64,000 bases of DNA from Limonium bicolor (lineage: Eukaryota; Streptophyta; Magnoliopsida; Caryophyllales; Plumbaginaceae): assembly GCA_023374045.1 (NCBI GenBank), contig CM041776.1, positions 472,429,375 through 472,493,374 on the forward strand. The letters run 5' to 3'. The notes under the pieces are model-generated. The model was not told the DNA's origin. It made no database searches and saw only the letters and a list, made by a program, of their open reading frames with translations. A program made the position numbers and the translations under genes. Positions 9,617 through 23,000 of the stretch are shown here, piece after piece; the first letter of the stretch is position 1; the number at the start of each line of letters is the position of its first letter.

Positions 9617-12448
9617 TAATGTACATGCAAAAGTAAAACCGCATAGCTAGAGCCTATTATCAATGCTCAACACTATGGAGACAGTAATTGTCAAAATAAT
9701 CAATGAGTGTGCATTGCACACCATGAATGACCGGCGCTCAAGAGAACTTGTAACCCGATAAACCACTTCATCTTTGGTCAACCAAGTTATTTGGTAAACT
9801 ATATCATGAATGAGGAAGTAATGTGAGGTAAGCTAACCTACACATGAAACCTAAATTGAAATAAAACATCCCCACAATGGGAAGATAATAGTATGACGGT
9901 ATACTACGACAACCGTCATACATATGACTAGGAACCTCCTGGTGTTTGTACACCATAAGGAAATGTGCCAACGATAATGGCAAGGAGTAAAGGTAAGCTA
10001 CCACAGTAACGGAGACCGTAAAAACGATGTTGTATAGTGAGTAAGAATACAGTGCACAACAAGCAACCGGAATGAGGAAGTAGTTGGACAATGACACGAA
10101 GTATAAGTATGAGATAACAAGCAGAAATATTCATCCCTATCACATAAGTGATTTACTGCCAAGCGTTTACGCCTCTGCACTCTGTATGACTGAGTGTTTT
10201 GGTATTGCACTCGCGCAGTAATGATCTAACGCGATAGCTAGGAATATGGGAATGTGAACCGTAGTAAACCTTTCTTTCACCAACAACATGGCACAAGCCA
10301 GTCAAGCAAGCTTAACAACAAACCGTGCGGCCTAAGGCCAAAGAAGCACGAAAAGTGTAAGCACACTAACAATCACAAGATGTGAATTCCATTGGAATAA
10401 AAGGTGAAAGAAGACTGAAGAAAGTCACTCGGACCGACGCATTGAGAATACAAGGTCATACAAGCAAAGAACACTTGTACTGAACCAGAAGAACTGGTAT
10501 TATTCAGAAGCTAGTGACAACAGAGGAAGCACTGCAACTAGGTAGTGACTTAACCTCGCCCGACAACAAGTCGGAGGAACTTAGTGAATAATCGTGGGAG
10601 TACGAATAATATGTATAATAGATTACCAGAAAGCTGGATCTAAAACTCATTGAGTTCAAACAGCGGTAAAACAATACCATACTGTAGTAAACCTTATTCC
10701 CATAATAGAGGGATAGAAAGGTGATGTATAGCACATTAAGGATAACATGAAGGGTGAGTAACCCAAGTTATCAGGGTCGCGCAGCAGAAGCTAGTGGGCC
10801 CTAACTAAGAAATGTGATACACCTAGTAAGTACGAAAGAATGGCTATTAATGCCTTGAAGCCTAATAGGCTAGAACTGAATTAACTAGGAGTTAAATAAA
10901 CTCATGTACGAATCCTCGGTGCAAAGACCAAACCATTGGTATGGTTAAGACCCTTTGACCAGAGCATATTGTATAGCATATTGTAATGAAGCTAAACGCT
11001 TCAGATTGCCCAAATCGAGTAAACCAATGTTTAATAGTAACATATGGTAGATTACGTGGGCGTAATCCCTTTTAAGGGGGGTAGAGCGAAAACCGCTTAA
11101 TGCAAGTTTTATAAATAAAACACATAAAACTATAATGTGCATAGCACAAATGAGAATGGATTTAATGATTGGTACTTATGTTAAATAAACATACGTATTC
11201 ATTCATATTGTAACTGTGGTAATTAGGCACGAGAGATGCGAATACCATAGGATGAATATACCCATCTTGTAACCCCAGTGTAAAAGTATTAGTAAAGTGG
11301 AGTAGAGTAACTCTTGGGGAAATAATAATCCCTGTAGTGGGTGTCTATTTGAAGTTAGACATGGCACTACAATGCAAGAGTCGGTATAAAACCGATGTAG
11401 AACCTAGAGAAAATTGAACTCCCTAGGCGATTGTTTTGATACAATTGAAAATGAGTAGTGGACGGAGCTCCACAAGTATTGTAACCTTGAAAAAAAAATA
11501 TAGTAGGATTGATTGTGAGTAGCAGAGGAATGTAGCCCATGAGTGGTGTATTCGTAAGTATGTTATTGGAAGTAAATTGAGGACAGCTGAACTTCATAAG
11601 TATTGTATTCCCTAGTTAGAATAACTGAAATGATGGAGAGTAATGGATGGAAGTAATGAAGATTGACGAAATGAGCATTTAGGCATCGAGTTCCGAGGAA
11701 AGTATTTGGGAAGTAGATTGAGAATGATTGATGGACTGAATTCCATCCTTTGGAGTTGTATGAACTCGTATCACGACTAGAAAGAGTAAAAAGATAGGAA
11801 ATGAAAACAACTAATTAATTGTTTGTTTGAAACTGACGTGGGAAGTCGAACTTGATCCTGATCAGATCAAGGGAAACCGAACACAAATTGGGGTGGAAAG
11901 ATAGTTCAACACTGATGCTGATCACATCAGGGTCGAATGATTCTTGAAGCTCCCCTCAAGTGGTCACAAGAATCACACATAGGATAGAAGTAATGAGTAT
12001 AAATTGGAATATGGAGTTGTATGTTTTAGAATTTTTTAATTGGTAGTGGTGGAAGAATTTCTTTTAGTATGGGAAGGAGGATGTGTTAGAAGTGAGTACC
12101 GAAGAAGATAGTAAGGTAGTATGTGGTATTATTCCAAGGGCGGCGGGACATAGAGGAGTCCCGTGTCTAGATGACCTGAGCGCCTACGGGATTGGAATGT
12201 GTATTGCATTGCTCTGGGAATAGCCTTGCATTGTATGTATGTAAAAATCATGTAATGTGGAACCAGATGGTGGGACGTGATGCGGACGGAAGTAAGTATG
12301 GTATACTTGTATTGTATGGAATGTGGAAACCAGAAGTAATGAATTCAGAAATTGTAAGGAGGAAGAATGTACGACCTCTGGCATAGACAAGTAAGAATGA
12401 GCAAGTATTGTAATCCTATAACCTTGAGCAACTTTGAGGACAAAGTTC
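9617..12448 (+). other. Gene-less interior of retroelement el1, right part
   Basis: This continues 1-1036 after the nested insertion. No Gag or Pol motif is found in any frame, so el1 is either a large non-autonomous element or too decayed to read. Near its middle (11070-11087) is a polypurine-like motif shared with el2 and el3. Short antisense frames around 9804-10734 are unsupported. Confidence 0.5.
11070..11087 (+). promoter_or_regulatory. Internal polypurine-like motif of el1
   Basis: Reads ttttaaggggggtagagc, preceded by a short G/C-rich inverted repeat. The same arrangement occurs downstream of pol in el2 (54040-54057) and el3 (61335-61352). It resembles the true PPT at 12449-12463 but lies 1.4 kb upstream of the LTR. 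Confidence 0.6.
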
Positions 12449-12463
12449 TTAAGGGGGGTAGAT
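12449..12463 (+). promoter_or_regulatory. Polypurine tract of el1
   Basis: ttaaggggggtagat directly precedes the LTR terminus tgaaatacccc. Just upstream is gaggacaaagttct, the context typical of Tekay/Del chromoviruses and shared with el2. Confidence 0.85.
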
Positions 12464-14751
12464 TGAAATACCCCAAACTTAAATATAGTGGTTAAGTTAA
12501 TTCTAATCCTTATTTAAGAGCCTAATAATGCTAGAGTAATATTGGTAAGGAAAAAAATAAATCCAAAAGAAATAAATAAACGCTTTAAAAACGGAGAACG
12601 CTAAATAAGCGTTAAATAACCATGGGAGGCATGAGACCTCGGTTAGTGTATTATATGGATTCTAAAGGTTTAATAAGACCTAAATAATATATGGGAACAA
12701 CTCCCGAAGAAAACGGATCCAAATAATGTATTAAAAGCGTAAACGAACCTTAAAGCGCGTTTTTCGAGGAAACCGGGAAAACGCGACTTTAAGCGGGTCA
12801 AATAGACTCGTAACAGTTTTGGTCAACTAAATAATCATTAGTGAATATTAGTGAAGCTTTAGAACCAACAAAATTAATTAAACGAGAAAATTCCGGAAAA
12901 CGGGTACCGGTTAGTAAAAACTGTAACAACCGGTAAGTTGTGGGGTGAGAATGCAAATAAACAAACTAAGTGTGTCCACTTTGCAAATAAAAATAAAAAT
13001 GTGAGTGTGTGTGCACATGTGGGCCGATTTTTATTAGCCTCCCCCTCTCTTTATTTTCTCTTATGTGCTAAAAGACAAGCAAAGTAAATAAAAGAAAAAA
13101 AAATAGTCTCTCTCCTCACTTTCTCCTCCTCCTCTCACGTACCCTCCTTCCTCTCTTTCTCTATTTTCTGAACTCCCTCTTTGCACCTGCGACAGCCATG
13201 GAGAAAGGAAGAAACCAACTCAACTTCCTCCTTCTCTCCTCTCTTTGAGCACTCAAATCTTGTCCAAATTCAATAAAAATTATACCATTGGAATCCCCTT
13301 GCAAAGGAGAACACTTTCCTCCTTTCAAAAATCGAAAACAACCAACTTCATCTCATGGGTGTGCTGCATTTGGAGCTTGAGTACCACCATTAGAAGCACC
13401 TTCACCTCCTTGTCATTTTGAGGTAAAAACATTCTTGAAAACCCATCTTTTTCTAGCCCTCATTTGCAAAACGAAAATTCAAAGTAAGCCTTGCTTTGCT
13501 CTTTGCATTCCAGCCGATTTTGGCTTCTCTTAAGGGCTAGGAATCTTGCTCTCTTGCTAGACAAGAACTTCATTCATTGGTGGGAAGGTAATACTCTTTT
13601 CTAAACTCTAAAACATCTAAATTCTAGGGTTAGTATAAAATGAGTACTAAGTAGTTGTGTGTATTGGTATGGGGTGATGTAGCATTGCCCATTCCTTGAG
13701 CAAAAACCGAGAACAAGGAAGAAAGAAAGAAGGAAGAAGAGAAGGAAAGGAAAGAAAGAGAAACTAACAAGACAAGGTAAAATACTCCTACCTTGGGTTG
13801 GTTTGTGTATTGTATTGTAACAGTTTTTGAGTAGTAAAAATGAGTAATGTATTGAGTAATGAGTAGTAAGTATGTTGTAGTATAATGAGGAATGATATTA
13901 TAACAGTTTTGAAGTTTTTAAATGATGTTTAAAAACTTGGGAAAACATTGGGTATAGAATGTGTATGTGCAGGAATTTTATGGTGTTGTAGTGGAGTTGA
14001 AATGTGAGTATAATGTGTGGTATAAACAGGTTGTGAAAATGAGCCATTGTGAGCTGAAGTAGTGTGTGAGCAAAGTAAGAATTACAGGGGAGACTATGTC
14101 AAATTTTGTGTAGGAATGAGAGGACTTAAGTGTTTAAGAAGAGGAAGTAACCTAGGTGGTAGCTAGGTGTATTTGGAGAGTTTAAAAGGAGTGTTTAGTA
14201 TCTTGAAACAGATTTGGATATGAGGTTGTGAAGAGGATGGAACTAGGATATGAGTAAGGTATTTAAGATGCTAATAGTAGCACTATGCAAGGGAGTATTG
14301 GAGTATAAGAGTTGAGGGAAAAATCTGTAGCAGAGAGAAGAAAACAAAATCTGTAGCAAGAGGTATTGGATTTCATTGGAGGAATTAGGAAGAATGAGAG
14401 TACAAGACTTAGTAAAATGAATGTTGGACTTGGGTATAGATGTTGTAATTGCTTGGAAATGTATTTGGGATGCTAGTAATGGTATTGGTAGTAGAAGTAT
14501 TGGATGGGAGGATTGAGTTTTAAAAATCTGTAGCAAAAGAGAAACAAAAACTGTTGCATGTGTTGAAGATGAAGTGAGAAAAATTGTGTAATTGATTTAG
14601 AAGTGAAAAATGAATTTGATGGATGAACTTAGGTGAATTAGAGGATTTAATTAGTGTTTAAACATGTAGTAAACATGTGGAAATGAGTAGGAAAAGATTG
14701 GGTGAGAATTGAGGTGAATTTGGAGCCCAAAGTAGATAATTAAAAGGGGTT

Positions 14752-14876
14752 CTGCAGCCGACCTACCCAGGCGACCTACCCCAGACTGGGTCGGTCGGGC
14801 TGAATTCTGTAACTCGGGTGCTCTCTGCAGCCGACCTACCCAGGCGACCTACCCAGAGTGGGTCGGTCGGCCTTTG
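14752..14876 (+). repeat. GC-rich duplicated inverted-repeat block in the el1 LTR
   Basis: Two copies of a unit with gcagccgacctacccaggcg and a gggtcggtcgg complement, each able to fold on itself. It is flanked by AT-rich DNA. The inverted LTR copy carries an expanded related array at 20878-21285. Confidence 0.75.
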
Positions 14877-14917
14877 TAAAAAAAAAAAATTAAATTAAAA
14901 TTTAATTAGATGAATAT

Positions 14918-14935
14918 ATATAAATACATATGTAC

Positions 14936-14974
<39 letters not shown>

Positions 14975-14979
14975 TATAC

Positions 14980-15011
<32 letters not shown>

Positions 15012-15026
15012 CATACATATATATAT
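14918..15026. repeat. TA/CA microsatellite
   Basis: Alternating ta with interspersed ca and gta steps. The Tyr/Ile/Met-rich open frame across it is an artefact. Confidence 0.9.
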
Positions 15027-16170
15027 GCATGAGTAAGGCGTTAGTGCTAAAGTAATGAAGGTAAGAAAGTTAAGCACACTTGAGTAAGACTAAAGTTAGT
15101 GGATAACGGGGTTAATTACGGGAGTATTAGTTTTACATACCATAGTATCTTAATATTAATAGAACCACTTGAAATGTTGTCAGTGGTTCGAGAACAACCC
15201 GAGGAGTGTGAGGTGACATGGTAAAGTAAATTCCGGTAAAAAGGTATGATTTCTTCATGCTCTGTATCCTAACCTGGTTACCCCGATTTGTGTGCTTATG
15301 TGATCACTCAAATAAGATAAATGCACGAATTGGACTTTATCGCACTTAATTGTGTTTGGACTATTTTGTTCTTGCTGTATTCGCTCGAACATTTAGTTTG
15401 TATAATTCATGAAATGTACGGATGAGAATGAAGTGTATGTATGTGGATGAGTACTTGTGTATTGTATGGATGTATGGAAATGAAGTACTGACTTCTACTA
15501 ATTCCTAACAATCTAACTCCTGACATGAGTAATGAGTAAATGGAATGAGTAGAAGTCCGATATAGTTTCGGCCACGCGTGAGGATAAGGAACCACAAGAG
15601 GTTGGAACCGAATCCTGGCTATGATCTTTTCCTTGGACCAATTCCCTTTGTATGGGTAGCATCCTGGATTAGTGGGCCACCCTAAAGCCCGGTGGGTGGG
15701 AAGTAGTATTCCCTGCCCGGAGGTCATACCGACTTAACTGGAAGTAAAGTATGTATGAAGTAAGTATTGTATGTGTATTGGTCTTGACTATTGTAAGTCA
15801 TCGACCGGAGGTAAAAGAGTATCGAACACCCGATAAACCCGGGTGCGTAATGAAGCTAACTGGACCTTGTATGTATTGGAGAATTGTATCTCCGTATTGC
15901 GTATTGAATCTGTAATGAGTATGTATTGTGTACGTGTATTCTGGAAAGTGGTAAGTAAGCATTGGTTGACTTGTATTGTCTTCCAAGCATGTGTTGTACT
16001 GTGCGTATGTATGTATACCTCGTGTAGTATTGTAGTATCGTGAATGGAAGCATGTATGTATGTATGTATGAATGTATGTATTGCAAATGAATTGCATGTA
16101 TTCGACCAAATGGTCGGCGTACCCTCGCTAGTACGCGGGGTATGCGGTTATCATATTCAGCGTAAGCTGA

Positions 16171-16182
16171 CCCCCTCGGGGG
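16171..16182 (+). promoter_or_regulatory. Conserved C/G hairpin in the el1 LTR
   Basis: gctga is followed by ccccctcggggg and then by a T-rich stretch ending in gcag. A hairpin in the same context occurs in the el2 LTR (45883-45894) and, reversed, in the el3 LTR (56375-56390). Confidence 0.55.
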
Positions 16183-16527
16183 ACCATTTTTAGTGTGCAG
16201 GTACCCGGAGCGAATACGGTCAAGGTAAGAGACCGGTGGCGCGCCTAGTAATTAGAAGTACCTAGTTTGTGAGGAATGGGTAGCAGATTGATTCCTAGTA
16301 AGTGTGTATGAATTTGGGAGAAGTATTGTATTGATTTTGGAACCTAGTAAACTCGGTATGCGTAGTGTATTATCTTGTACGGAATCGTGGAGTGTTGTAT
16401 TGAATGGAGTAATGTATCGAATGGAGTATCGTAGTATCCAGTATATAATGAGAGTATGTATTGTATTAAGTAGTGCTCGGATATTCCGGTCCATCAGACC
16501 GATGCTGTATGTAGCAGTAGTAGCCTT

Positions 16528-16549
16528 GTTAGTCACGTGGGTGACTAAC
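16528..16549 (+). promoter_or_regulatory. Conserved covarying hairpin near the el1 LTR end
   Basis: Arms gttagtcac and gtgactaac pair over 9 bp around a gtgg loop, within ccttg-hairpin-ggcattgta, 103 bases before the LTR end. The el2 and el3 counterparts keep the pairing although the bases differ, so the structure itself appears conserved. Confidence 0.65.
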
Positions 16550-16652
16550 GGCATTGTATCACCCGATGTATGTAAGTATGAATCCGCTGCGTGACTCGGG
16601 AAGCACGAGGAGATTGGACGGTAATGACTGAATTAATAGTAGGGGTGTTACA

Positions 16653-19600
16653 ATAACCTAATAAATAAATTTCCTTTATTGTATTTAGGATGGACAATAT
16701 ATCTACGTAGAGTAGAATTTATCAAAGAATCAAATTCAGGTTCGTAAGTGAAATTGTTAATTATTTAATAAGATAATCTACTATGAAAATTCTCTTATTT
16801 TATATTCAAATAACCCATCATTACTTCCCATTACCGTAAAGTATATCAATTAATTTCTTATGTAACTTAGCTTTATCTAATAAAAGGATTCAAAGGTTTT
16901 AAGTACCAAATTCCTATTTATAAACCTTCCTATAAATTCTCACTACTAAATACCTCACTTAATTGTAAACTCACATCCTGAATATTGGTAATAAATGTAT
17001 TTTATATGGCTTATCTAATTCTAAGAAACTTAAGGACAATTGTTTAGATAAATTTCCAAATCATCGTTTAATATAGAATATATCATAATCCTTATAATGA
17101 TTCTATCTTAAAACATTAAGTTATATTTCACTACCATAAATGTCAAGAAATGATTAAATATAGACTTACTAACCCACCTCACATTTAGATGTAAAAGTAT
17201 TTTATTTATTTTATTGTTGTTTATATATTAAGAACATTTAGATGTAAAAGTATTACATTTATTCATTAATTATATAATAAGTCCTATTTGTGTAAAATCT
17301 AATTACAAATATTCCTAAGTCCCAACTTATTAATTACCTAACCAAATTATAGATTTACATTATGGTCTTTGACAAATAATATTACTCATGTATTCTAATA
17401 TGGTTTATATAAATCTTAGAAATCCAAGATAACTCTTTAAGCTCAATTTCATAACCACAATTCAATACTAGCTCATATAATATTCTTTTAATAGTATTAC
17501 GTATAAGTTTAGTTTAACTTGTTAATTCCGTCATATTCCATTTTCTATAAGGTACTTTATTCCTTTTATTTAATGTGTATTTATTAGGATTAATTCAAGA
17601 CATCCTTTATTTAGTTTTATTGCATTTAATTATTTATATTAACCTTTACACATATCTATATCCAAAATATGGTTTATAAATAAAGTATTTTCCTTAGTTT
17701 CAATTAAGTATATTAACTACTATATTATATAATTAATGTAAATGTAGATTAATTTAGTTCCTTGATTTAACCTAAGTTACTACTTAATTCCCTTTTTATA
17801 ACGCGTAAAAATATATATATTTATTCCTTAGTTTAATTAAAAATATTAACTCCCATATAATATAGTAAGTAAAATGTAGGATAATTAAATTCCTTAATTT
17901 ATATAAGTTTCTACTAAGTAAGTATATAAACATATAAATAATTTCACTTCTCTTAAAAGCCAATACCAAAACATTTATAAACTTACTGTTATAAAATGTT
18001 AATTTAGTGTTCCATATTTTCCCAGCTTAAAAAGTTAATTAACCAACCTTACTTTAATTTTGGTTACATTAAAAACCTTATATTATAGGTTATTCTTATG
18101 AAAAACTCATAAACACAATTTTTAAAACCTTTTACCATTGCCCAAAAATTCCCAAATTTAATATATAGTAACTATAACATTTTAGACATATTATAAAAAT
18201 TTTATTTCATAAAAATATCTTTTTAATTTATCCAAATAATTCCAGAAAACCCGTAACTTGTAAAAATCATAACTTATGTTTGAAAACTCCAAAACCATAA
18301 TAATTTACATCAAAATAATCTAGATTAAATAAGGAATCTATGGTTAAAATTTCAAGTCAAAATACTTTCGGGAAGGTATTTAAATTAACCCAACAAGTTA
18401 GGGTTATTTACTGAAATCATAATAAAAACTTAATCTTTTAATTTGAAACGATCTAATCTCAGCCGTCCGTTTCTTATAACTACAATCGGACGGCTGCTGA
18501 AAGCCCAGTTCTTCATCCGCCCCCAAATCGACTCGAGTACTAAATCTCGATTTTCTCACAATCTACAGAACGAAATTGAGTGATTCTTGTTTCTATGGTT
18601 TAGAAATAAAATTTCGGTTCTAATGATACCTGTTTCCCCAATTATAATGCAGTGTACGATGGAATTCGAATTCAATTCGAATGTTAGGGTTCTAAGTTCG
18701 ATTCGATTACAATCTTGCAAAATTCTACACATACAGAGCATAATAACCTCAATTGGTTGTTGGGTTAGGTCGGATACATGATTACTAACAGCAATAACGG
18801 AGCAATTTGACCGAAAACTCACCGGAGTTGCAAAAACGGAGGAATTCGATTTCGGGAAATCTGGAAAAATCCGAACTTGAGCTGTTCGAGTAGTGAACTT
18901 TGGAGATCTATAAAATACGTTCTAGATCGAGTTAGGCCATGTTCTTGGGCTCATTAGAAAGAAGAAACATAGATCTACACAATGATAGCAAGAACTAATC
19001 CTAACTCGCACCACACAGAAAGAAATTGAAGTCGCAAATCACGAGTTTACCTCTCTGTTTCGGTATTATTTTATGAGCTGGCGAGACCGAAACTTTAGAC
19101 ACCTTTCCCTTCCAATCCGTTGAGAATTGGCTTAGACCATAAACATGTAAGTTTTAGAGGAATTAGAGCTCTTCAAAATGAGCTAAAGAACATGGAATTT
19201 GGATGAGTAACGAAGAAGTTATGGCTGATCCAAGTTACCTGATTCAAAGAGAAAACTGGAATTGCAGTTTCGGTTTTTGCAGGGTGGCTACTTTGACTCG
19301 ATTTTCCGGTTGATTCAGAATGAATTAGGGTTTGTATGAGTTATAGTTGTTTAGAGGGAATGTAGGAAAAGACAACAAAGAAGACGTCATTGAAAAATAT
19401 GGAGAGATGAAAAAGTTATAGCCGTCTAAAGTTAGGGCAAAATCATGAATTCTGTTACCGAAATTCAAGGGATAAATTGGCTAAGTGTTGGCGACCCGTG
19501 ACAGGGTGACACGTGCCATCTTTCAAATTTTTGACTCAAAACTTCAATCTAGCATAACTTTGGCTAGGATGATCCGTTTTTGACGTTCTTTTTATCGATC

Positions 19601-20014
19601 TTCATGGTTTTCCATAACCTATTTATTGGTATAGGTTTCATGACCTGGTTTAACCATCTCAAAAGTCAACTCTTACAAGGCTTAATAAGCATTAAGGTTT
19701 CTAGAATTTTATATTGACTTTTATGTTTCAAAACAATGTTTCAACACTTCCTAAAATCTTTATAATATATTTGAAGTGTTTAGAAATTTTCCCAAGATTT
19801 ATTGACTTATAAATCTTATTATTAAATTCATAATACTATAATAATGTATAATAATTAGGGTTAAATAGGAGAAAACCCCTAAATAAATTTCACAATTCCA
19901 TATAATAATTTAATATTCATAATTCCATATAATAATTTAATACTTAATAGTATTATTAAAGGTTTAATAAAGGAAATCCCCTAAATTAATTTAAATTAAT
20001 TTAGGGGTATTTCA
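16653..20014 (-). repeat. AT-rich LTR-like sequence, probably a minus-strand solo or truncated LTR
   Basis: Strongly AT-rich at 16653-18440 and 19500-20014, more balanced between. Its right end (20004-20014, ggggtatttca) is the reverse complement of the TGAAATACCCC LTR start used by el1, el2 and el3, which suggests an LTR in minus orientation. The layout resembles the el3 LTR, which also has a long AT-rich core. The left end is not clear: a tgttaca overlaps the end of the el1 LTR and I see no target duplication. No gene is recognised; the small open frames near 18556-18822 on both strands are unsupported. Confidence 0.4.
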
Positions 20015-23000
20015 TACTTACTCTTACTTTACTTACTTACTACCATTTACTTTACTTACTCATTCTTACTTACTTACTCATACTCAAGTTAAGTCGGTTT
20101 GACCTCTGGCCCGGGGACTACACCGTCCCACCACCGGGATTTACTTGACTCACCAATCCGGGATGCTACCCACTTAAGGGATTTGGGCCGCGGACCAGTT
20201 TAAGAGTCAGGAATTGGAGCCAACCTCTCGTGACTCCGCATCCTCACGCGTGGCCGAAACTATATCGGACTTCTACTCATTCCAATTTAATTACCAATTT
20301 AAGTTAGATTGGTTAGCTCGTTAGGAATCGGTTAGAAGTCCAATCACAAACATATTCGGTCACAATACAGTATACCATACATACACACACTCATTATCAT
20401 CCATACATTTCATGAGTTATACAACTAAGATTTAAGAAAAATATTCACAACATACAACACTACATATTCACAAGTAAGCATGATAACTCCGATTCGTGCA
20501 TTTATCTTATTTGGTGATCAATTAGCACACACCACATAAATCAGAGTAACCAAGATAGCATACGGGGCATGAGGAATTCATACCGTTCACCGTTGTACTT
20601 GTATCCCAATGTTCCTCCGGTGTTCACAAATCAAATCCTATGATATACATACAATCGAGTGATTAATCTACCTGTCATTAACTTAACTCGACTACTCTTA
20701 CGCTTACTAATTCATATTTACTAAGTTTTTGAAGTTCTTATCCTTACACATGGTTTACTTTCTTTAAGTTTGTTTCCTTACTTAACATCGGTATGCTTAC
20801 ATATATGTACATATGTATATGTGAGTATACATATATATAATTATATTTAATTTAATTTAATTTAATTTTTTTTGTAAGACCCGACCGACCTTACAAGTCC
20901 GGTCCCAAGGTCGGTCGAAGTCAGTAAGGAATTACGCTGGAAAATTACAGGGCCGACGCCTTACCAAGTCCGTCCCAAGGTCGGTCCATTCCAGTGAGTT
21001 TTGGTTTCGAAATTCTGGAGCCGACCGACCTTGCATGTCCGGTCCCAAGGTCGGTCCATTCCAGTAATTTCGTTACAGACGAATTTTAAGCTGACCGACC
21101 TTGCAAGTCCGGTCCCAAGGTCGGTCCATTCCAGAAGGTTTAAGATGGGAATTTTCTGGCCGACCGACCTTGCAAGTTCGGTCCCCAAGGTTGGTCCATT
21201 CCAGAAGCTTTCCGCCCTTTGTAAATCTGGGCTCGACCGACCTTGCAAGTCCGGTCCCAAGGTCGGTCCAGCCCAGTATTTGCATTTTTATTTCTGTTTC
21301 CAGTCCTCTCTTTACCCATTACTTCCCCATTGTTCCTACACTTATTCCCACATGTTTTACCACTACTTAAACACTCTAAATCATGTATTTATTTCCTCTC
21401 CTCAATTCATTACACAATCTTATACTAACTTATACACACAATTTTCCAAGTTTCACTCCAACACTTACATTGTTTTCTCCCCTTAATGTATTTTGCTACA
21501 GAGTTGACATTTACACTCCCCTTCTATATCTCCCTCTTCTATTGACATTTCTAACACTCCTAATGCATTACAATACATTATCTATCTCTCTCAATTTACC
21601 CTCCATCTTTCTCAATCAAAATCTGTTACAACTCATGTTATTCACCTAGTTTCTAATTCACTAAGTGTTCTAATCCTATGTAAATTTTGCCATGGTCTCC
21701 CCTATATTTTTACACTCTCACCACATTGTTTATACACACATTTCTATCCATCTCACCTGTTTTGAACAATCACCAATATACAAGCTCTCATACACAATGA
21801 CCAAACTAAATCACTCTTAAAAATTCCTGCACACTACATTCTATTCCCAACTATGTTTGTGACAGTTTTTAATTGTTTCCAAAGCTTCAATACAATTCAA
21901 TTCTTCCTCTACACTACACTATTGTTCATTACCATTTTACAATACAAATTTTACTCTTTTAAAAACTGTTACACAAGCACATAAAAGACTACACAAAGGT
22001 AAGCACAATTTACCTTGTTTCTCCTCTAGTTTTCTTTCTCCTTCTTTCTTGCTTCTTCCCTTCCTCTTCCTCTTCTCTTCCCACCGGTTTGTAAATCAAA
22101 TTCTTACACTACAGCCCACATACATACACACCATTTTAATACACTAAAAACTAACCTTAACCATCCTTCAAGTTTTAATGTAGGTTTTAGAGTTTAGAAA
22201 TTATATTACCTTCCAAGGGTGTAGGTACTGCTTGGAATGGCTCAAGAACAAGATTCCAACTCCTTCAAGAATGCCAAAATCGGCTAGAGCACAAGGGAAC
22301 CAAACAAGGGTTTAGTCTAAATTCGTTTTGCCCACAAGGGCTAGAAAAAGATAAGCTTTCAAGAAGATGTTTACCTCAAAAGAACAAGGAGAAGGAGGTG
22401 GTTCTAGTAGTGGTCTTGAAGCTCCAAATGCTCCATACCCATGGAGATGAAAGTTGCCCTTTTCGAATTTTGAAAAGATAGAAGTGTTGCTCTTGATGAG
22501 AGGATGACAATGGTGTAATTTTTACAATTTTTGGAGAAGGTTTAAGGGAGTAACAAGAGGAGAGAAGAGAGTATTTTTGTGGGTTGTTCAAGCTTCCATG
22601 GCTACCGGTTGGAGGAAGAAGAAATAGAGAGTGAGGGGGATGGGGTTTACGTGAGTGAAGAAGTGAGAGTAGGAGAGAGAGTGTGAGAGTGTGAGGTAGA
22701 ATAAAGTAGATGAGTGTTTACTTTATTAGTTTTGTTGTTTTGTAAATAAGAAGAGATAGGTGAGTGAGTGTGTGAGAGAGGGGGGGAATTGGGGCCGGCT
22801 GGCACCACACACACACACACAACTTTACTTTTTATTTTAAAAGTGGACACATAAGTTTTGGTTATTTATGTTTCTACCCCACGACTTCCCGTTTTTGACA
22901 GTTTTTACTATTTTCTCGTTTTCTTGATTTTATTGGTTCTAATGCTTCACTAATATTTATTAATGATTATTTAGTTGACCAAAATTGTTACGAGTCTATT

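Larger units (their letters stand above)
12464..16652 (+). repeat. 3' LTR of Tekay/Del-like element el1 (~4.2 kb)
   Basis: Starts TGAAATACCCC after a polypurine tract and ends GGGGTGTTACA, the same termini as the el2 LTR (42521-46290) and, reversed, the el3 LTR (56055-60897). It contains a pyrimidine-rich leader-like stretch (about 13095-13270), a GC-rich inverted-repeat block (14752-14876), a TA microsatellite and two conserved hairpins near its end. Open frames inside it are incidental. The matching 5' LTR must lie left of the window. Confidence 0.85.

Noticed and set aside
9804..10734. Several 65-97-codon minus-strand frames
   Set aside because: Overlapping, hydrophobic or Tyr-rich by composition, no recognised domain, inside el1 interior.
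15798..16594. Open frames of ~100 codons on both strands
   Set aside because: Lie in the LTR near its conserved hairpin, are not shared by the el2 or el3 LTRs, and are rich in repeats of tgtatgta.
21001..21486. 161-codon open frame on the plus strand
   Set aside because: It is created by the ccgacc/ggtcgg tandem array and runs into low-complexity LTR sequence; it has no family resemblance.
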